From an uncultured Bacteroidales bacterium (lineage in GTDB: Bacteria; Bacteroidota; Bacteroidia; Bacteroidales; Bacteroidaceae): a stretch of 64,000 nt of DNA. The notes under the pieces were generated by a model. That model was given only the letters and a program-made list of their open reading frames with translations, did not search any database and was not told the DNA's origin. A program made the translations under genes and the position numbers. The stretch is from contig CACXKA010000001.1 of NCBI GenBank assembly GCA_902768125.1, positions 62,001-126,000 of the forward strand, read 5' to 3'. Positions 53,787 to 61,696 of this stretch are shown one piece after another (position 1 is the stretch's first letter; each line of letters starts with the position of its first letter).

Positions 53787-54188
53787 ATGACTAAAATCGC
53801 AAAAACAATTTCTGGTTCCACAACAATTAAAAGTGTGGATGACTTTTACAATTTTTTAAATGGAATCATTACAAAATATGGTTCAGGGTTTACCATTTGT
53901 TTTAATGACCTTCAAGTCCCTCAATCTTTATATTATTGGGATAAGGAGTCATTAGTAAACGATGACGGCTTTGTTTTCTTCAATCTTACAGATAAGAGTG
54001 AAAAAGAAGATCCTTATTGTAATGTCTATATTGTAGATTTTATTAAGGAAATTGAGAATTCTCAGATAAGTAGACAAACATTTCTTTTTTTTCACCTGGA
54101 AGGTACTGATAAATTATATTACGTGAATCCTAATTATCTTATCGATGAAAAATACGGGCGTATTACGATGCATGTTACATCATGTTAG
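53787..54188 (+). CDS. Hypothetical protein in accessory island
   Basis: The 133-residue protein is not recognised. It has no signal peptide or membrane helix. The sequence is hydrophilic with aromatic clusters (GFTICFNDLQVPQSLYYWD; DPYCNVYIVDFIKEI; FLFFHLEGTDKLYYVNPNYL). Codon use is AT-rich, unlike the flanking chromosome. It follows the structured RNA by about 57 nt and precedes the LRR gene by 44 nt. An immunity-type role is possible but unsupported. Confidence 0.6.
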   Translation: MTKIAKTISGSTTIKSVDDFYNFLNGIITKYGSGFTICFNDLQVPQSLYYWDKESLVNDDGFVFFNLTDKSEKEDPYCNVYIVDFIKEIENSQISRQTFLFFHLEGTDKLYYVNPNYLIDEKYGRITMHVTSC

Positions 54189-54232
54189 TATAAAATAGTA
54201 ACTTAACCACAATAGAAAAAATACATTATACA

Positions 54233-56407
54233 ATGAAAAAAACAAAATTATTTCTTTTATGTTGCTTTTACATGGTTACTAATACCATGTTTAGCAGCAT
54301 TTTTACGGTTGATGGTATTAAATACCAGACACTCACAACGACAACCGTTCAAATATCTTCATACGAAACATTGCCTAGTCCAGATTTTACTATTTCTTCA
54401 AAAGTAAGATATGGAGGGAAAAATTATCAAGTGGTTAAAATAAGTTGGGAGGCATTCCGCAACTGTACTACACTAGTTTCTGTCACAATAGAAAAAGGTA
54501 TCACAGACATAGACGAACGTGCATTTACGAGTTGCAATAATTTGAAAAAAGTTACATTGCCTGAGGGAATAAAAACTTTAAAAAAAAGTGCCTTTAGCTT
54601 TTGTGGCAACCTAGTATCAATAAACCTACCCTCAACACTTATAGAGATAGGAGAGGGTTGCTTCTATAAGTGCAATAATCTTCAAAGTGACATGATTATT
54701 CCAAGTGGAGTTAGTAAGATAGAGAACGAAACTTTTTTTGAGTGTAATAGAATCACAAAAATTAGTTTACCTGAAACTATTACTGAAATAGGGTGGGGAT
54801 CATTCCAAAATTGTTATGAGTTAAAAGAGATAAATATACCATCTTCTGTACATAATATAGGATCAGATGCTTTTGAGAATTGTCGTAAAATTAAAACGAT
54901 TATTATTCCCAATGGAGTAAAACTGATTAGTTCAGGTCTTTTTAGTGGTTGTAATAGTTTAAAAAGTGTTCAAATACCCGCATCCGTGAACAGCATTGAC
55001 GCTGGTGCTTTCAGTGGTTGTAGTAGCCTTGCATCCATCCAGATTCCCACCTCTGTGAATAATATTGGGGGCGGTGCTTTCCATAGTTGTAGTAGCCTTA
55101 CATCTGTTTCTATCCCAGACAATGTTCTTTCTATGGGGAATGGTGTTTTCGGTCACTGTAAAAATTTGCAAACGGTCAACATTTCTTCCAAATCACAAAT
55201 TTTGACCATTGGTTCATCTGCTTTTTCGGAATGTTCAAGTTTAACTTCTATCTATATTCCTAAAGGCGTGGATTTAGTTAATGATGATTCTTTTGAAGGT
55301 TGTATGAACCTTTCAGTTTACAATGTGCATCCAGAGAATGATACGTATACGGCAGTAGAAGGTGTACTCTTTAAAAAAGACAAGAAACAGCTTCTCGCGT
55401 ATCCTCCTGCTAAGAAAGGCGCCCAATATGTTGTGCCTACAGGAGTGGAGGAAATTGCAAATAACGCTTTTAGAAATACAAAAATTGAAAAGGTCTCTCT
55501 CCCCAATACTCTGAAAAAAATTGGAGAGAATGCTTTTTATGGAACTAGCCTGATGTATGTAACTATTCCTAAAAACGTGGAAGAAATCGGGAACAATGCT
55601 TTTTCTTATTGCAATAAACTAGATGCTGTCATGGCGTTAAATAACACACCGCCTGACATCTATAGCCAAACTTTCAAATATAGTGGCGACATCATGCTGT
55701 TTCTGGATGAAGCTAACTTGAACACATATAAGAACGCTTTTTATTGGCGAGATTTCAAATGGATTGTTGGCTTCCCCACAAACCAATTAAAAGAAGATCT
55801 GTTGTACCCTACAACTATAAATGTTCTAAATGTCTCATGTGAATATGGTGATGTACGTCCTATCATCAAATATACAGCAACTGGAGGCTATTTCGAAGGT
55901 GAGCCTGAAATATATGATTATGCTGGGATGGACTTGACGACACAAGAATGGCCCTTATATATTTATCAAGGAACTGTAAGTAAAAAAAATCTCACACTGA
56001 TTGGTGGAACTCTAACCATCAAAAAAGCACCGTTGATAGTTGGAGTGGAAGATGTTACAATTGCTGCAGGCGACGCCATTCCTAATTTCACTTTAACCTA
56101 CAAAGGACTCAAAAACAATGATGTAGCTTCTTCTATTTTTATTCAAAAGCCAATCGTTACAACAACAGCAACCAGTAAATCTCCTGTTGGCACTTATCCT
56201 GTAACTGTTGGTGGTGGTAAGACTTTCAACTACGAACTAAGCTACACAAGCGGAAAATTAACAATTACACCTTCTAATGAGATTTCTGATATTCCTGAAA
56301 GTGATGTCCAACAACCTGTCTATGATTTACAAGGTCGCCGCATTGAACATGTCACAGAGAAGGGAGTATACATTACAACCAATGGCAAGAAGATTTATGT
56401 GAAGTAA
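54233..56407 (+). CDS. BspA-like leucine-rich repeat surface protein
   Basis: The 724-residue protein has a signal peptide (MKKTKLFLLCCFYMVTNTMF) and about 17 LRR_5 repeats of roughly 23 residues (residues 70-480, pattern IxxxAFxxCxxLxxVxIPxxV). Two MBG-like beta domains follow (about 520-605 and 606-690, the second with GDAIPNFTLTYKGL). The tail YDLQGRRIEHVTEKGVYITTNGKKIYVK is a Bacteroidales C-terminal sorting-type signature. BspA-type proteins bind host or bacterial surfaces. The region is strongly AT-rich compared with the neighbouring chromosome, indicating recent acquisition or a different origin. Confidence 0.9.
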   Translation: MKKTKLFLLCCFYMVTNTMFSSIFTVDGIKYQTLTTTTVQISSYETLPSPDFTISSKVRYGGKNYQVVKISWEAFRNCTTLVSVTIEKGITDIDERAFTSCNNLKKVTLPEGIKTLKKSAFSFCGNLVSINLPSTLIEIGEGCFYKCNNLQSDMIIPSGVSKIENETFFECNRITKISLPETITEIGWGSFQNCYELKEINIPSSVHNIGSDAFENCRKIKTIIIPNGVKLISSGLFSGCNSLKSVQIPASVNSIDAGAFSGCSSLASIQIPTSVNNIGGGAFHSCSSLTSVSIPDNVLSMGNGVFGHCKNLQTVNISSKSQILTIGSSAFSECSSLTSIYIPKGVDLVNDDSFEGCMNLSVYNVHPENDTYTAVEGVLFKKDKKQLLAYPPAKKGAQYVVPTGVEEIANNAFRNTKIEKVSLPNTLKKIGENAFYGTSLMYVTIPKNVEEIGNNAFSYCNKLDAVMALNNTPPDIYSQTFKYSGDIMLFLDEANLNTYKNAFYWRDFKWIVGFPTNQLKEDLLYPTTINVLNVSCEYGDVRPIIKYTATGGYFEGEPEIYDYAGMDLTTQEWPLYIYQGTVSKKNLTLIGGTLTIKKAPLIVGVEDVTIAAGDAIPNFTLTYKGLKNNDVASSIFIQKPIVTTTATSKSPVGTYPVTVGGGKTFNYELSYTSGKLTITPSNEISDIPESDVQQPVYDLQGRRIEHVTEKGVYITTNGKKIYVK

Positions 56408-56429
56408 TCCTTATAAACTATCAATAAAT

Positions 56430-56465
56430 GAAGGTGGGCACATCAAGTGCTCACCTTCGTTTTGT
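56430..56465 (+). terminator. Intrinsic terminator after LRR gene
   Basis: GAAGGTGGGCAC pairs with GTGCTCACCTTC (12 bp with one wobble, ATCAA loop), followed by CGTTTTG. Confidence 0.85.
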
Positions 56466-56567
56466 ATCCCTGAAAATTGTGAACTTTTGCAAGGCACGCT
56501 TATTTTTATTTTTCAGAGGTTATTGGGAAATAAGGCACGAGTATTGAACAGCAGAGGCGGGTTATTT

Positions 56568-56632
56568 GGAAGTCCGGAGCAAGCGGAAGGGGAGTCCGAG
56601 CCAAGCGGACTACCAGAGAGTGCCAAGCGGAC
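56568..56632 (-). repeat. Inverted repeat bounding accessory island, right copy
   Basis: It is the reverse complement of 52021-52085 with about seven differences. No target-site duplication or transposase gene is visible next to either copy. Confidence 0.85.
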
Positions 56633-56654
56633 TCCAAAAGCCCCCGACGTACAC

Positions 56655-56930
56655 GTTTAAAAACAACACCGTTGTTTTGCCTTTCCTACACCGATGTTTT
56701 GATGAAACAACGCCGTTGTTTTAAATTGGTGCCGGCAAAGCATCAAAGAGGCGGCGGCAAAAGGGTGCTTTGCCGTCGGCTCTTTAAAAGAGGGCTAATT
56801 TTAACGAAAAAAACATTTTCCCTTAAGGGCTACAAAATTTTCCCTTAAGGGGAACAATTTTTTGCTGCCTAACTGGGAAAAACTTTTTCCCTCACTGGGG
56901 CGCAAGTTTTTCCCCACTGGGAAGACAGAA
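56655..56930. repeat. Ladder of duplicated palindromes
   Basis: AAAACAAC-ACC-GTTGTTTT (56660) is followed by AAACAAC-GCC-GTTGTTT (56705). CGGCAAAGCA (56733) pairs with TGCTTTGCCG (56766). TTTTCCCTTAAGGG occurs at 56816 and 56838. GGGAAAAACTTTTTCCC (56875) is followed by a related TGGGG/CCCCA stem (56896-56916). No gene is present in this stretch. Confidence 0.75.
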
Positions 56931-57010
56931 TTGTAGAATTTTTTCAAGAAACACCTAACACTTACCTTTTAATTGACCAATTGGATGGTTCTTAGGATAT
57001 TACGTTTTCA

Positions 57011-57055
57011 AACACCTACCTCAACACTTAACCAACACTTACCTAACACTTACCT
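57011..57055. repeat. 11-bp tandem array upstream of typA
   Basis: The units are AACACCTACCT, (C), AACACTTAACC, AACACTTACCT and AACACTTACCT. Single related copies occur at 56950-56968. Confidence 0.8.
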
Positions 57056-57125
57056 CTTGAGATTGTACAGAACAGATGACACATGGAAATAAGTGCAAGT
57101 GTTACCTCGAGGAGGGTACAAAACC

Positions 57126-57217
57126 ACCGTTGGCTACGCCGAAAGTAGGCTGCACCTCGGAAATAAAAGAAAAAAGGGATTTTCTCTTTGTATTTCGCTC
57201 GGTTTGCACTACCTTTG
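57126..57217 (+). promoter_or_regulatory. Dispersed promoter element, copy 1 (typA)
   Basis: This element starts ACCGTTGGCT, continues through GCCGAAAGTAGGCTGCACC and a purine-rich AGGGATTTTCT stretch, and ends with the -7 box TACCTTTG (57210-57217). A colinear copy lies at 61583-61675. Confidence 0.75.
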
Positions 57218-57239
57218 CACCCGTTTTCAATCAATAAGT

Positions 57240-59045
57240 ATGCAGGATATTAGAAACATTGCGATTATCGCACACGTTGACCACGGAAAAACGACGCTGG
57301 TCGATAAGATGTTGCTTGCCGGAAACCTTTTTCGTGAGAATCAGCAGACAGGCGACTTGATTTTGGACAATAATGAATTGGAACGTGAACGTGGTATCAC
57401 GATTTTGTCTAAGAATGTCTCCATCAATTATAAAGGTACAAAGATTAACGTCATCGACACCCCAGGACACTCGGACTTCGGTGGCGAGGTGGAACGCGTG
57501 CTGAATATGGCAGATGGTTGCATCCTCTTGGTGGATGCCTTTGAAGGTCCGATGCCTCAGACACGTTTTGTATTGCAGAAAGCATTGGAGATTGGACTGA
57601 AGCCTGTGGTCGTGGTGAACAAAGTGGACAAACCCAACTGTCGTCCTGAAGAAGTGTACGAGATGGTGTTTGACCTGATGTTCTCACTCAACGCAACTGA
57701 AGACCAGCTGGACTTCCCTGTGGTGTATGGTTCTGCCAAGCAGGGATGGATGGGTCCTGACTACAAGACTCCGACGGATGGCATCACCTATCTGTTGGAC
57801 GTGATTCTCGACACGATTCCTGCTCCAGAGCAATTGGAGGGTTCACCTCAGATGCTGATCACGTCATTGGATTATTCCACCTATACGGGACGTATTGCTG
57901 TGGGTCGTGTGCATCGTGGCACGCTGAAAGCAGGTCAGAACATCACGATTGTACATCGCAATGGCAGCAGCGAGAAGACAAAAATCAAGGAATTACATAC
58001 ATTTGAGGGCATGGGACACCGAGCTACAGATTCCGTCAGCTCTGGTGACATCTGTGCGGTGATTGGTTTGAGCAACTTTGAGATTGGCGACACCATCTGC
58101 GACTTCGAGGAACCAGAGGCTTTGCCCACCATCTCGATTGATGAGCCAACGATGTCCATGCTCTTCACCATCAACAACTCACCCTTCTTCGGCAAGGAGG
58201 GCAAGTTCTGCACAAGCCGCCACATTGGCGACCGTCTGTACAAGGAGTTGGAGAAGAACCTGGCGCTGCGTGTGGAGACGAAAGAGGGAACGACTGACCA
58301 GTGGATTGTGAGTGGACGTGGTGTGCTCCACCTGTCTGTGCTGATTGAGACGATGCGTCGTGAAGGCTATGAGTTGCAGGTGGGTCAGCCTCAGGTGATT
58401 TTCAAGGAAATCAATGGTGTGAAGTGTGAGCCTGTGGAGGAACTGACCATCAACGTTCCTGAAGAGTTCTCCAGCAAGATGATTGATATGGTGACTCGTC
58501 GCAAGGGTGAAATGGTCAGCATGGAAGCTCAGGGTGATCGTGTGAACATCGAGTTTGAGATTCCTTCCCGTGGCATCATCGGTCTGCGCACCAATGTGCT
58601 CACCGCCAGTCAGGGTGAAGCCATCATGGCACACCGTTTCAAGAATTACCAGCCCTTCAAGGGAGAACTGACCCGTCGCACGAATGGTTCCTTGATTGCA
58701 CTGGAGAGTGGAACGGCTTTCGCTTACGCCATCGACCACTTGCAGGATAGAGGCAAGTTCTTCATCTTCCCACAAGACACCGTGTATGCAGGTCAGGTGG
58801 TAGGTGAGCACGTTCATGAGATAGACCTCGTCATCAATGTGACCAAGGCAAAACAATTAACTAATGTACGCGCGAGTGGAACAGACGAAAAGGCACACAT
58901 CATTCCTCCCGTGCAACTCTCATTGGAAGAAGCATTGGAATACATCAAGGCGGACGAGTATGTGGAGGTGACTCCCAAGAGCATGCGCATTCGCAAAATC
59001 ATTCTCGACCACCTCGAAAGAAAGCGTGCCAATCGTGAAGAATAA
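57240..59045 (+). CDS. typA: Ribosome-binding GTPase TypA/BipA
   Basis: The 601-residue translational GTPase carries G1 AHVDHGKTT, the ERERGITI switch I region, [12 protein letters not shown] (G3) and NKVDKPNCR (G4). Domain II, domains III/V and a C-terminal BipA-specific domain follow. It assists ribosome assembly and stress translation. The ATG at 57240 is chosen because it starts exactly at the conserved [17 protein letters not shown], 22 nt after the -7 box. An upstream in-frame start would lie before the promoter. Confidence 0.96.
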   Translation: MQDIRNIAIIAHVDHGKTTLVDKMLLAGNLFRENQQTGDLILDNNELERERGITILSKNVSINYKGTKINVIDTPGHSDFGGEVERVLNMADGCILLVDAFEGPMPQTRFVLQKALEIGLKPVVVVNKVDKPNCRPEEVYEMVFDLMFSLNATEDQLDFPVVYGSAKQGWMGPDYKTPTDGITYLLDVILDTIPAPEQLEGSPQMLITSLDYSTYTGRIAVGRVHRGTLKAGQNITIVHRNGSSEKTKIKELHTFEGMGHRATDSVSSGDICAVIGLSNFEIGDTICDFEEPEALPTISIDEPTMSMLFTINNSPFFGKEGKFCTSRHIGDRLYKELEKNLALRVETKEGTTDQWIVSGRGVLHLSVLIETMRREGYELQVGQPQVIFKEINGVKCEPVEELTINVPEEFSSKMIDMVTRRKGEMVSMEAQGDRVNIEFEIPSRGIIGLRTNVLTASQGEAIMAHRFKNYQPFKGELTRRTNGSLIALESGTAFAYAIDHLQDRGKFFIFPQDTVYAGQVVGEHVHEIDLVINVTKAKQLTNVRASGTDEKAHIIPPVQLSLEEALEYIKADEYVEVTPKSMRIRKIILDHLERKRANREE

Positions 59046-59069
59046 CTTTTGCAAAGCAGAGAGATAAAA

Positions 59070-59112
59070 AAGGGGTCTTTTCGTGCAATAAATGCACAAA
59101 AATATACCCCTT
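59070..59112. other. Two-tier stem-loop after typA
   Basis: AAGGGGT (59070) pairs with ACCCCTT (59106), enclosing GTGCA/TGCAC (59083, 59093). The T run lies on the minus-strand side, so as a terminator it would work better for minus-strand transcription. Confidence 0.55.
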
Positions 59113-59168
59113 GTGCAGAAAATCTTCTTTTTATGGAAATATTTTTGCAGAAATCAAAGAATTATTCC

Positions 59169-59176
59169 TACCTTTG
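59169..59176 (+). promoter_or_regulatory. -7 box for acpP-fabF
   Basis: TACCTTTG followed by CA lies 65 bases before the acpP ATG. Confidence 0.75.
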
Positions 59177-59241
59177 CAGCGGAAATTGTAATAACGCGAC
59201 TAAATAGAAAATAATCATTAACATTTTAAACATTTAAGATT

Positions 59242-59478
59242 ATGTCTGAAATTGAATCAAGAGTAAAATCTATCATCGTTGAGAAGCTCAACGTTGACGA
59301 AGCAGAAGTAAAGCCAGAAGCAAGTTTCACTAACGACCTCGGTGCTGACTCATTGGATACAGTAGAGCTCATCATGGAGTTCGAGAAGGCTTTCGGTATC
59401 AATATTCCTGACGATCAGGCTGAAAAGATCGCTACTGTTGGCGACGCTATTGCTTACATCGAGCAGAACGCTAAGTAA
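59242..59478 (+). CDS. acpP: Acyl carrier protein
   Basis: The 78-residue acidic protein carries growing acyl chains on phosphopantetheine. The attachment motif is [10 protein letters not shown] (Ser37). Length is standard. fabF follows after 3 nt. Confidence 0.97.
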   Translation: MSEIESRVKSIIVEKLNVDEAEVKPEASFTNDLGADSLDTVELIMEFEKAFGINIPDDQAEKIATVGDAIAYIEQNAK

Positions 59479-59481
59479 ATT

Positions 59482-60744
59482 ATGGAATTAAAGAGAGTTG
59501 TTGTAACAGGTATTGGCGCACTGACTCCACTTGGCAACACTGCTGAGGAGTCTTGGGAGAACCTCAAGGCTGGTAAGAGCGGCGCTGGTCCTATTACTCA
59601 TTTCGACGCTTCACAGTTCAAGACTCAGTTCGCATGCGAAGTGAAAGGTTTTGACTCTGCTGCTTTCATTGATCGCAAGGAAAGCCGCAAGATGGACCTT
59701 TACACTCAGTATGCGCTTGCAGCAGCCAAGATGGCCATCGACGATTCTGGTATGGATCTCGAAGCTGTTGACAAGAACGAAATCGGAGTTGTGCTCGGTG
59801 TAGGTATCGGTGGTATCAAGACTTTCGAAGAGGAGGCAGGCAACTATGCCATCAATGGTCCTCAGCTCGGTCCTAAGTTCAATCCATTCTTCATTCCGAA
59901 GATGATTGCGGATATCGCTTCTGGTCACATTGCCATCCAGTATGGATTCCGTGGTCCTAACTACACAACAACTTCCGCATGTGCATCTTCTTCAAACGCA
60001 CTTGCCGATGCTTTCAACCTCATCCGTCTCGGAAAGGCTAATGCAATCGTAACAGGTGGTGCGGAAGCAGCTATCTGGGCGTCTGGTGTAGGTGGTTTCA
60101 ATGCCATGAAGGCAATTTCCACTCGCAACGAAGAACCTGAGAAGGCAAGCCGACCATTCAGTGCAAGCCGTGACGGCTTCGTCATGGGCGAGGGTGCAGG
60201 CATCCTGATTCTTGAAGAACTGGAGCACGCAAAGGCTCGCGGTGCTAAGATTTATGCTGAGATGATTGGTGCAGGCATGTCTGCCGATGCATACCACATC
60301 ACAGCCACTCACCCTGAGGGTCTTGGTGCAAAGCTCGTGATGGAGCGCGCACTCAAAGACGCTGGAATCAAGCCAGAGGATGTTGATTACATCAACGTTC
60401 ACGGTACTTCCACTCATGTGGGTGACATTTCTGAGGCTAAGGCCATCAAGGAAGTGTTTGGCGACGCAGCTTACAAGCTGAACATTAGCTCAACGAAGTC
60501 TATGACTGGTCACCTTCTCGGTGCTGCCGGTGCAGTTGAGGCAATGATCAGTGTCCTTGCAGTCAAGAACGACATTGTACCTCCAACCATCAACCACGCT
60601 GAAGACGATCAGGATCCTGAAATTGATTACAACCTCAATTTCACGTTCAACAAGGCTCAGCAGCGCACGGTGCGTGTTGCCCTCAGCAACACATTCGGCT
60701 TCGGCGGTCACAATGCCAGCGTTATATTCAAGAAATATCAGTAA
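59482..60744 (+). CDS. fabF: 3-oxoacyl-ACP synthase II
   Basis: The enzyme elongates acyl-ACP by decarboxylative condensation with malonyl-ACP. The catalytic triad is Cys167 (TTSACASSSNA), His307 (NVHGTSTHVGD) and His344 (SMTGHLLGAAG). The 420 residues are typical. It is co-transcribed with acpP, and rnc follows. Confidence 0.97.
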   Translation: MELKRVVVTGIGALTPLGNTAEESWENLKAGKSGAGPITHFDASQFKTQFACEVKGFDSAAFIDRKESRKMDLYTQYALAAAKMAIDDSGMDLEAVDKNEIGVVLGVGIGGIKTFEEEAGNYAINGPQLGPKFNPFFIPKMIADIASGHIAIQYGFRGPNYTTTSACASSSNALADAFNLIRLGKANAIVTGGAEAAIWASGVGGFNAMKAISTRNEEPEKASRPFSASRDGFVMGEGAGILILEELEHAKARGAKIYAEMIGAGMSADAYHITATHPEGLGAKLVMERALKDAGIKPEDVDYINVHGTSTHVGDISEAKAIKEVFGDAAYKLNISSTKSMTGHLLGAAGAVEAMISVLAVKNDIVPPTINHAEDDQDPEIDYNLNFTFNKAQQRTVRVALSNTFGFGGHNASVIFKKYQ

Positions 60745-60783
60745 TCTTGGGAGTCCATCCCGAGAACTTTACCTAAGGTTCAA

Positions 60784-61575
60784 GTGATTGCGGATTTCAT
60801 AGATAAAATAAGGCTTCTTTTCGTTCGCGAGAAGAAGCCTTTTTTGCGCCTCAAGTCTATCCTTGGATTTTACCCTCGCAACATCAAGCTGTATCGCTTG
60901 GCGTTGCTCCACAAGTCGATGGCTGTTCGTGAGCACGAAACACACCTGATCAACAACGAACGGCTTGAGTTTTTGGGTGATGCGATATTAGGAGCCATTG
61001 TGGCAGACATTCTCTACAAACAATACAGCAATCAGCGGGAAGGTTTCCTCACCAATTTGCGTAGCAACATTGTCTGTCGGAATTCGCTGAATAGAATCTC
61101 CCAAGATTTAGGCTTGGACAAGCTTATTCGTCATGCAGGTGCCATCACCACGGGTCACAACAGTTTCATGAGTGGTAATGCCCTTGAGGCATTTGTGGGC
61201 GCCATCTATCTCGATCGTGGCTACAGATACTGCTATCGTTTCGTGGAGCAGCAGATATTCCAGAAGCACCTGGATATAGAGTCCATTGCCAAACAAGACA
61301 GGAACTACAAGAGCACCTTGATCGAATGGTGTCAGAAGAATCAATACAAGTTTGAATTCTCTCAGCAAGAATCACGCGACGAACAGAATGTGCCCGTCTT
61401 CCATTCCAGTGCCCTTGTCGAAGATATTCCTTGTGGAACAGGCGATGGCTACAGCAAGAAAGAAAGCGACCAAAATGCTGCCCATCAGGCACTCAAGCGA
61501 CTCAAACGCGATAAAGACCTGCTGGCTGGCATTCAAAATGCAAGAACCAAAAGAGGAAACGGAAATAACACTTAA
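60784..61575 (+). CDS. rnc: Ribonuclease III
   Basis: The enzyme cleaves double-stranded RNA in rRNA maturation and mRNA decay. The 263 residues begin at a GTG; the N-terminal ILGFYPRNIKLYRLALLHKS helix and the signature NNERLEFLGDAILG support it. A C-terminal dsRNA-binding domain (about 175-250) follows. Codons 9-21 form a near-perfect terminator hairpin (60810-60845). It lies 39 nt after fabF, an acpP-fabF-rnc order common in this phylum. Confidence 0.95.
   Translation: MIADFIDKIRLLFVREKKPFLRLKSILGFYPRNIKLYRLALLHKSMAVREHETHLINNERLEFLGDAILGAIVADILYKQYSNQREGFLTNLRSNIVCRNSLNRISQDLGLDKLIRHAGAITTGHNSFMSGNALEAFVGAIYLDRGYRYCYRFVEQQIFQKHLDIESIAKQDRNYKSTLIEWCQKNQYKFEFSQQESRDEQNVPVFHSSALVEDIPCGTGDGYSKKESDQNAAHQALKRLKRDKDLLAGIQNARTKRGNGNNT
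60810..60845 (+). terminator. Terminator-like hairpin within rnc coding sequence
   Basis: A 14-bp stem (60810-60823 with 60828-60841, one G-U pair) has a TTCG loop and is followed by a tract of six T (60840-60845). It lies inside the first codons of rnc, 66 nt after the fabF stop. Confidence 0.75.
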
Positions 61576-61582
61576 ATTCCCT

Positions 61583-61675
61583 ACCGTTGGCTTCGCCGAA
61601 AGTAGCCTGCACCTCGACAATAAAAAAGAAAAAGGGATTTTCTTTTTGTATTGTGCTCACTTAATCGTACCTTTG
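61583..61675 (+). promoter_or_regulatory. Dispersed promoter element, copy 2
   Basis: It has the same order as 57126-57217: ACCGTTGGCT, GCCGAAAGTAG, CTGCACCTCG, AGGGATTTTCT and TACCTTTG (61668-61675). The distance from the first base to the -7 box is 85 nt here and 84 nt in copy 1. The element starts 7 nt after the rnc stop. Confidence 0.75.
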
Positions 61676-61696
61676 TACCTAAATTCAGACATTGCA

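Noticed and set aside
52021-56632. Island considered as an IS element or integrative element
   Set aside because: No transposase, integrase, mobilisation gene or target-site duplication was found, so only an accessory island with inverted repeats is claimed.
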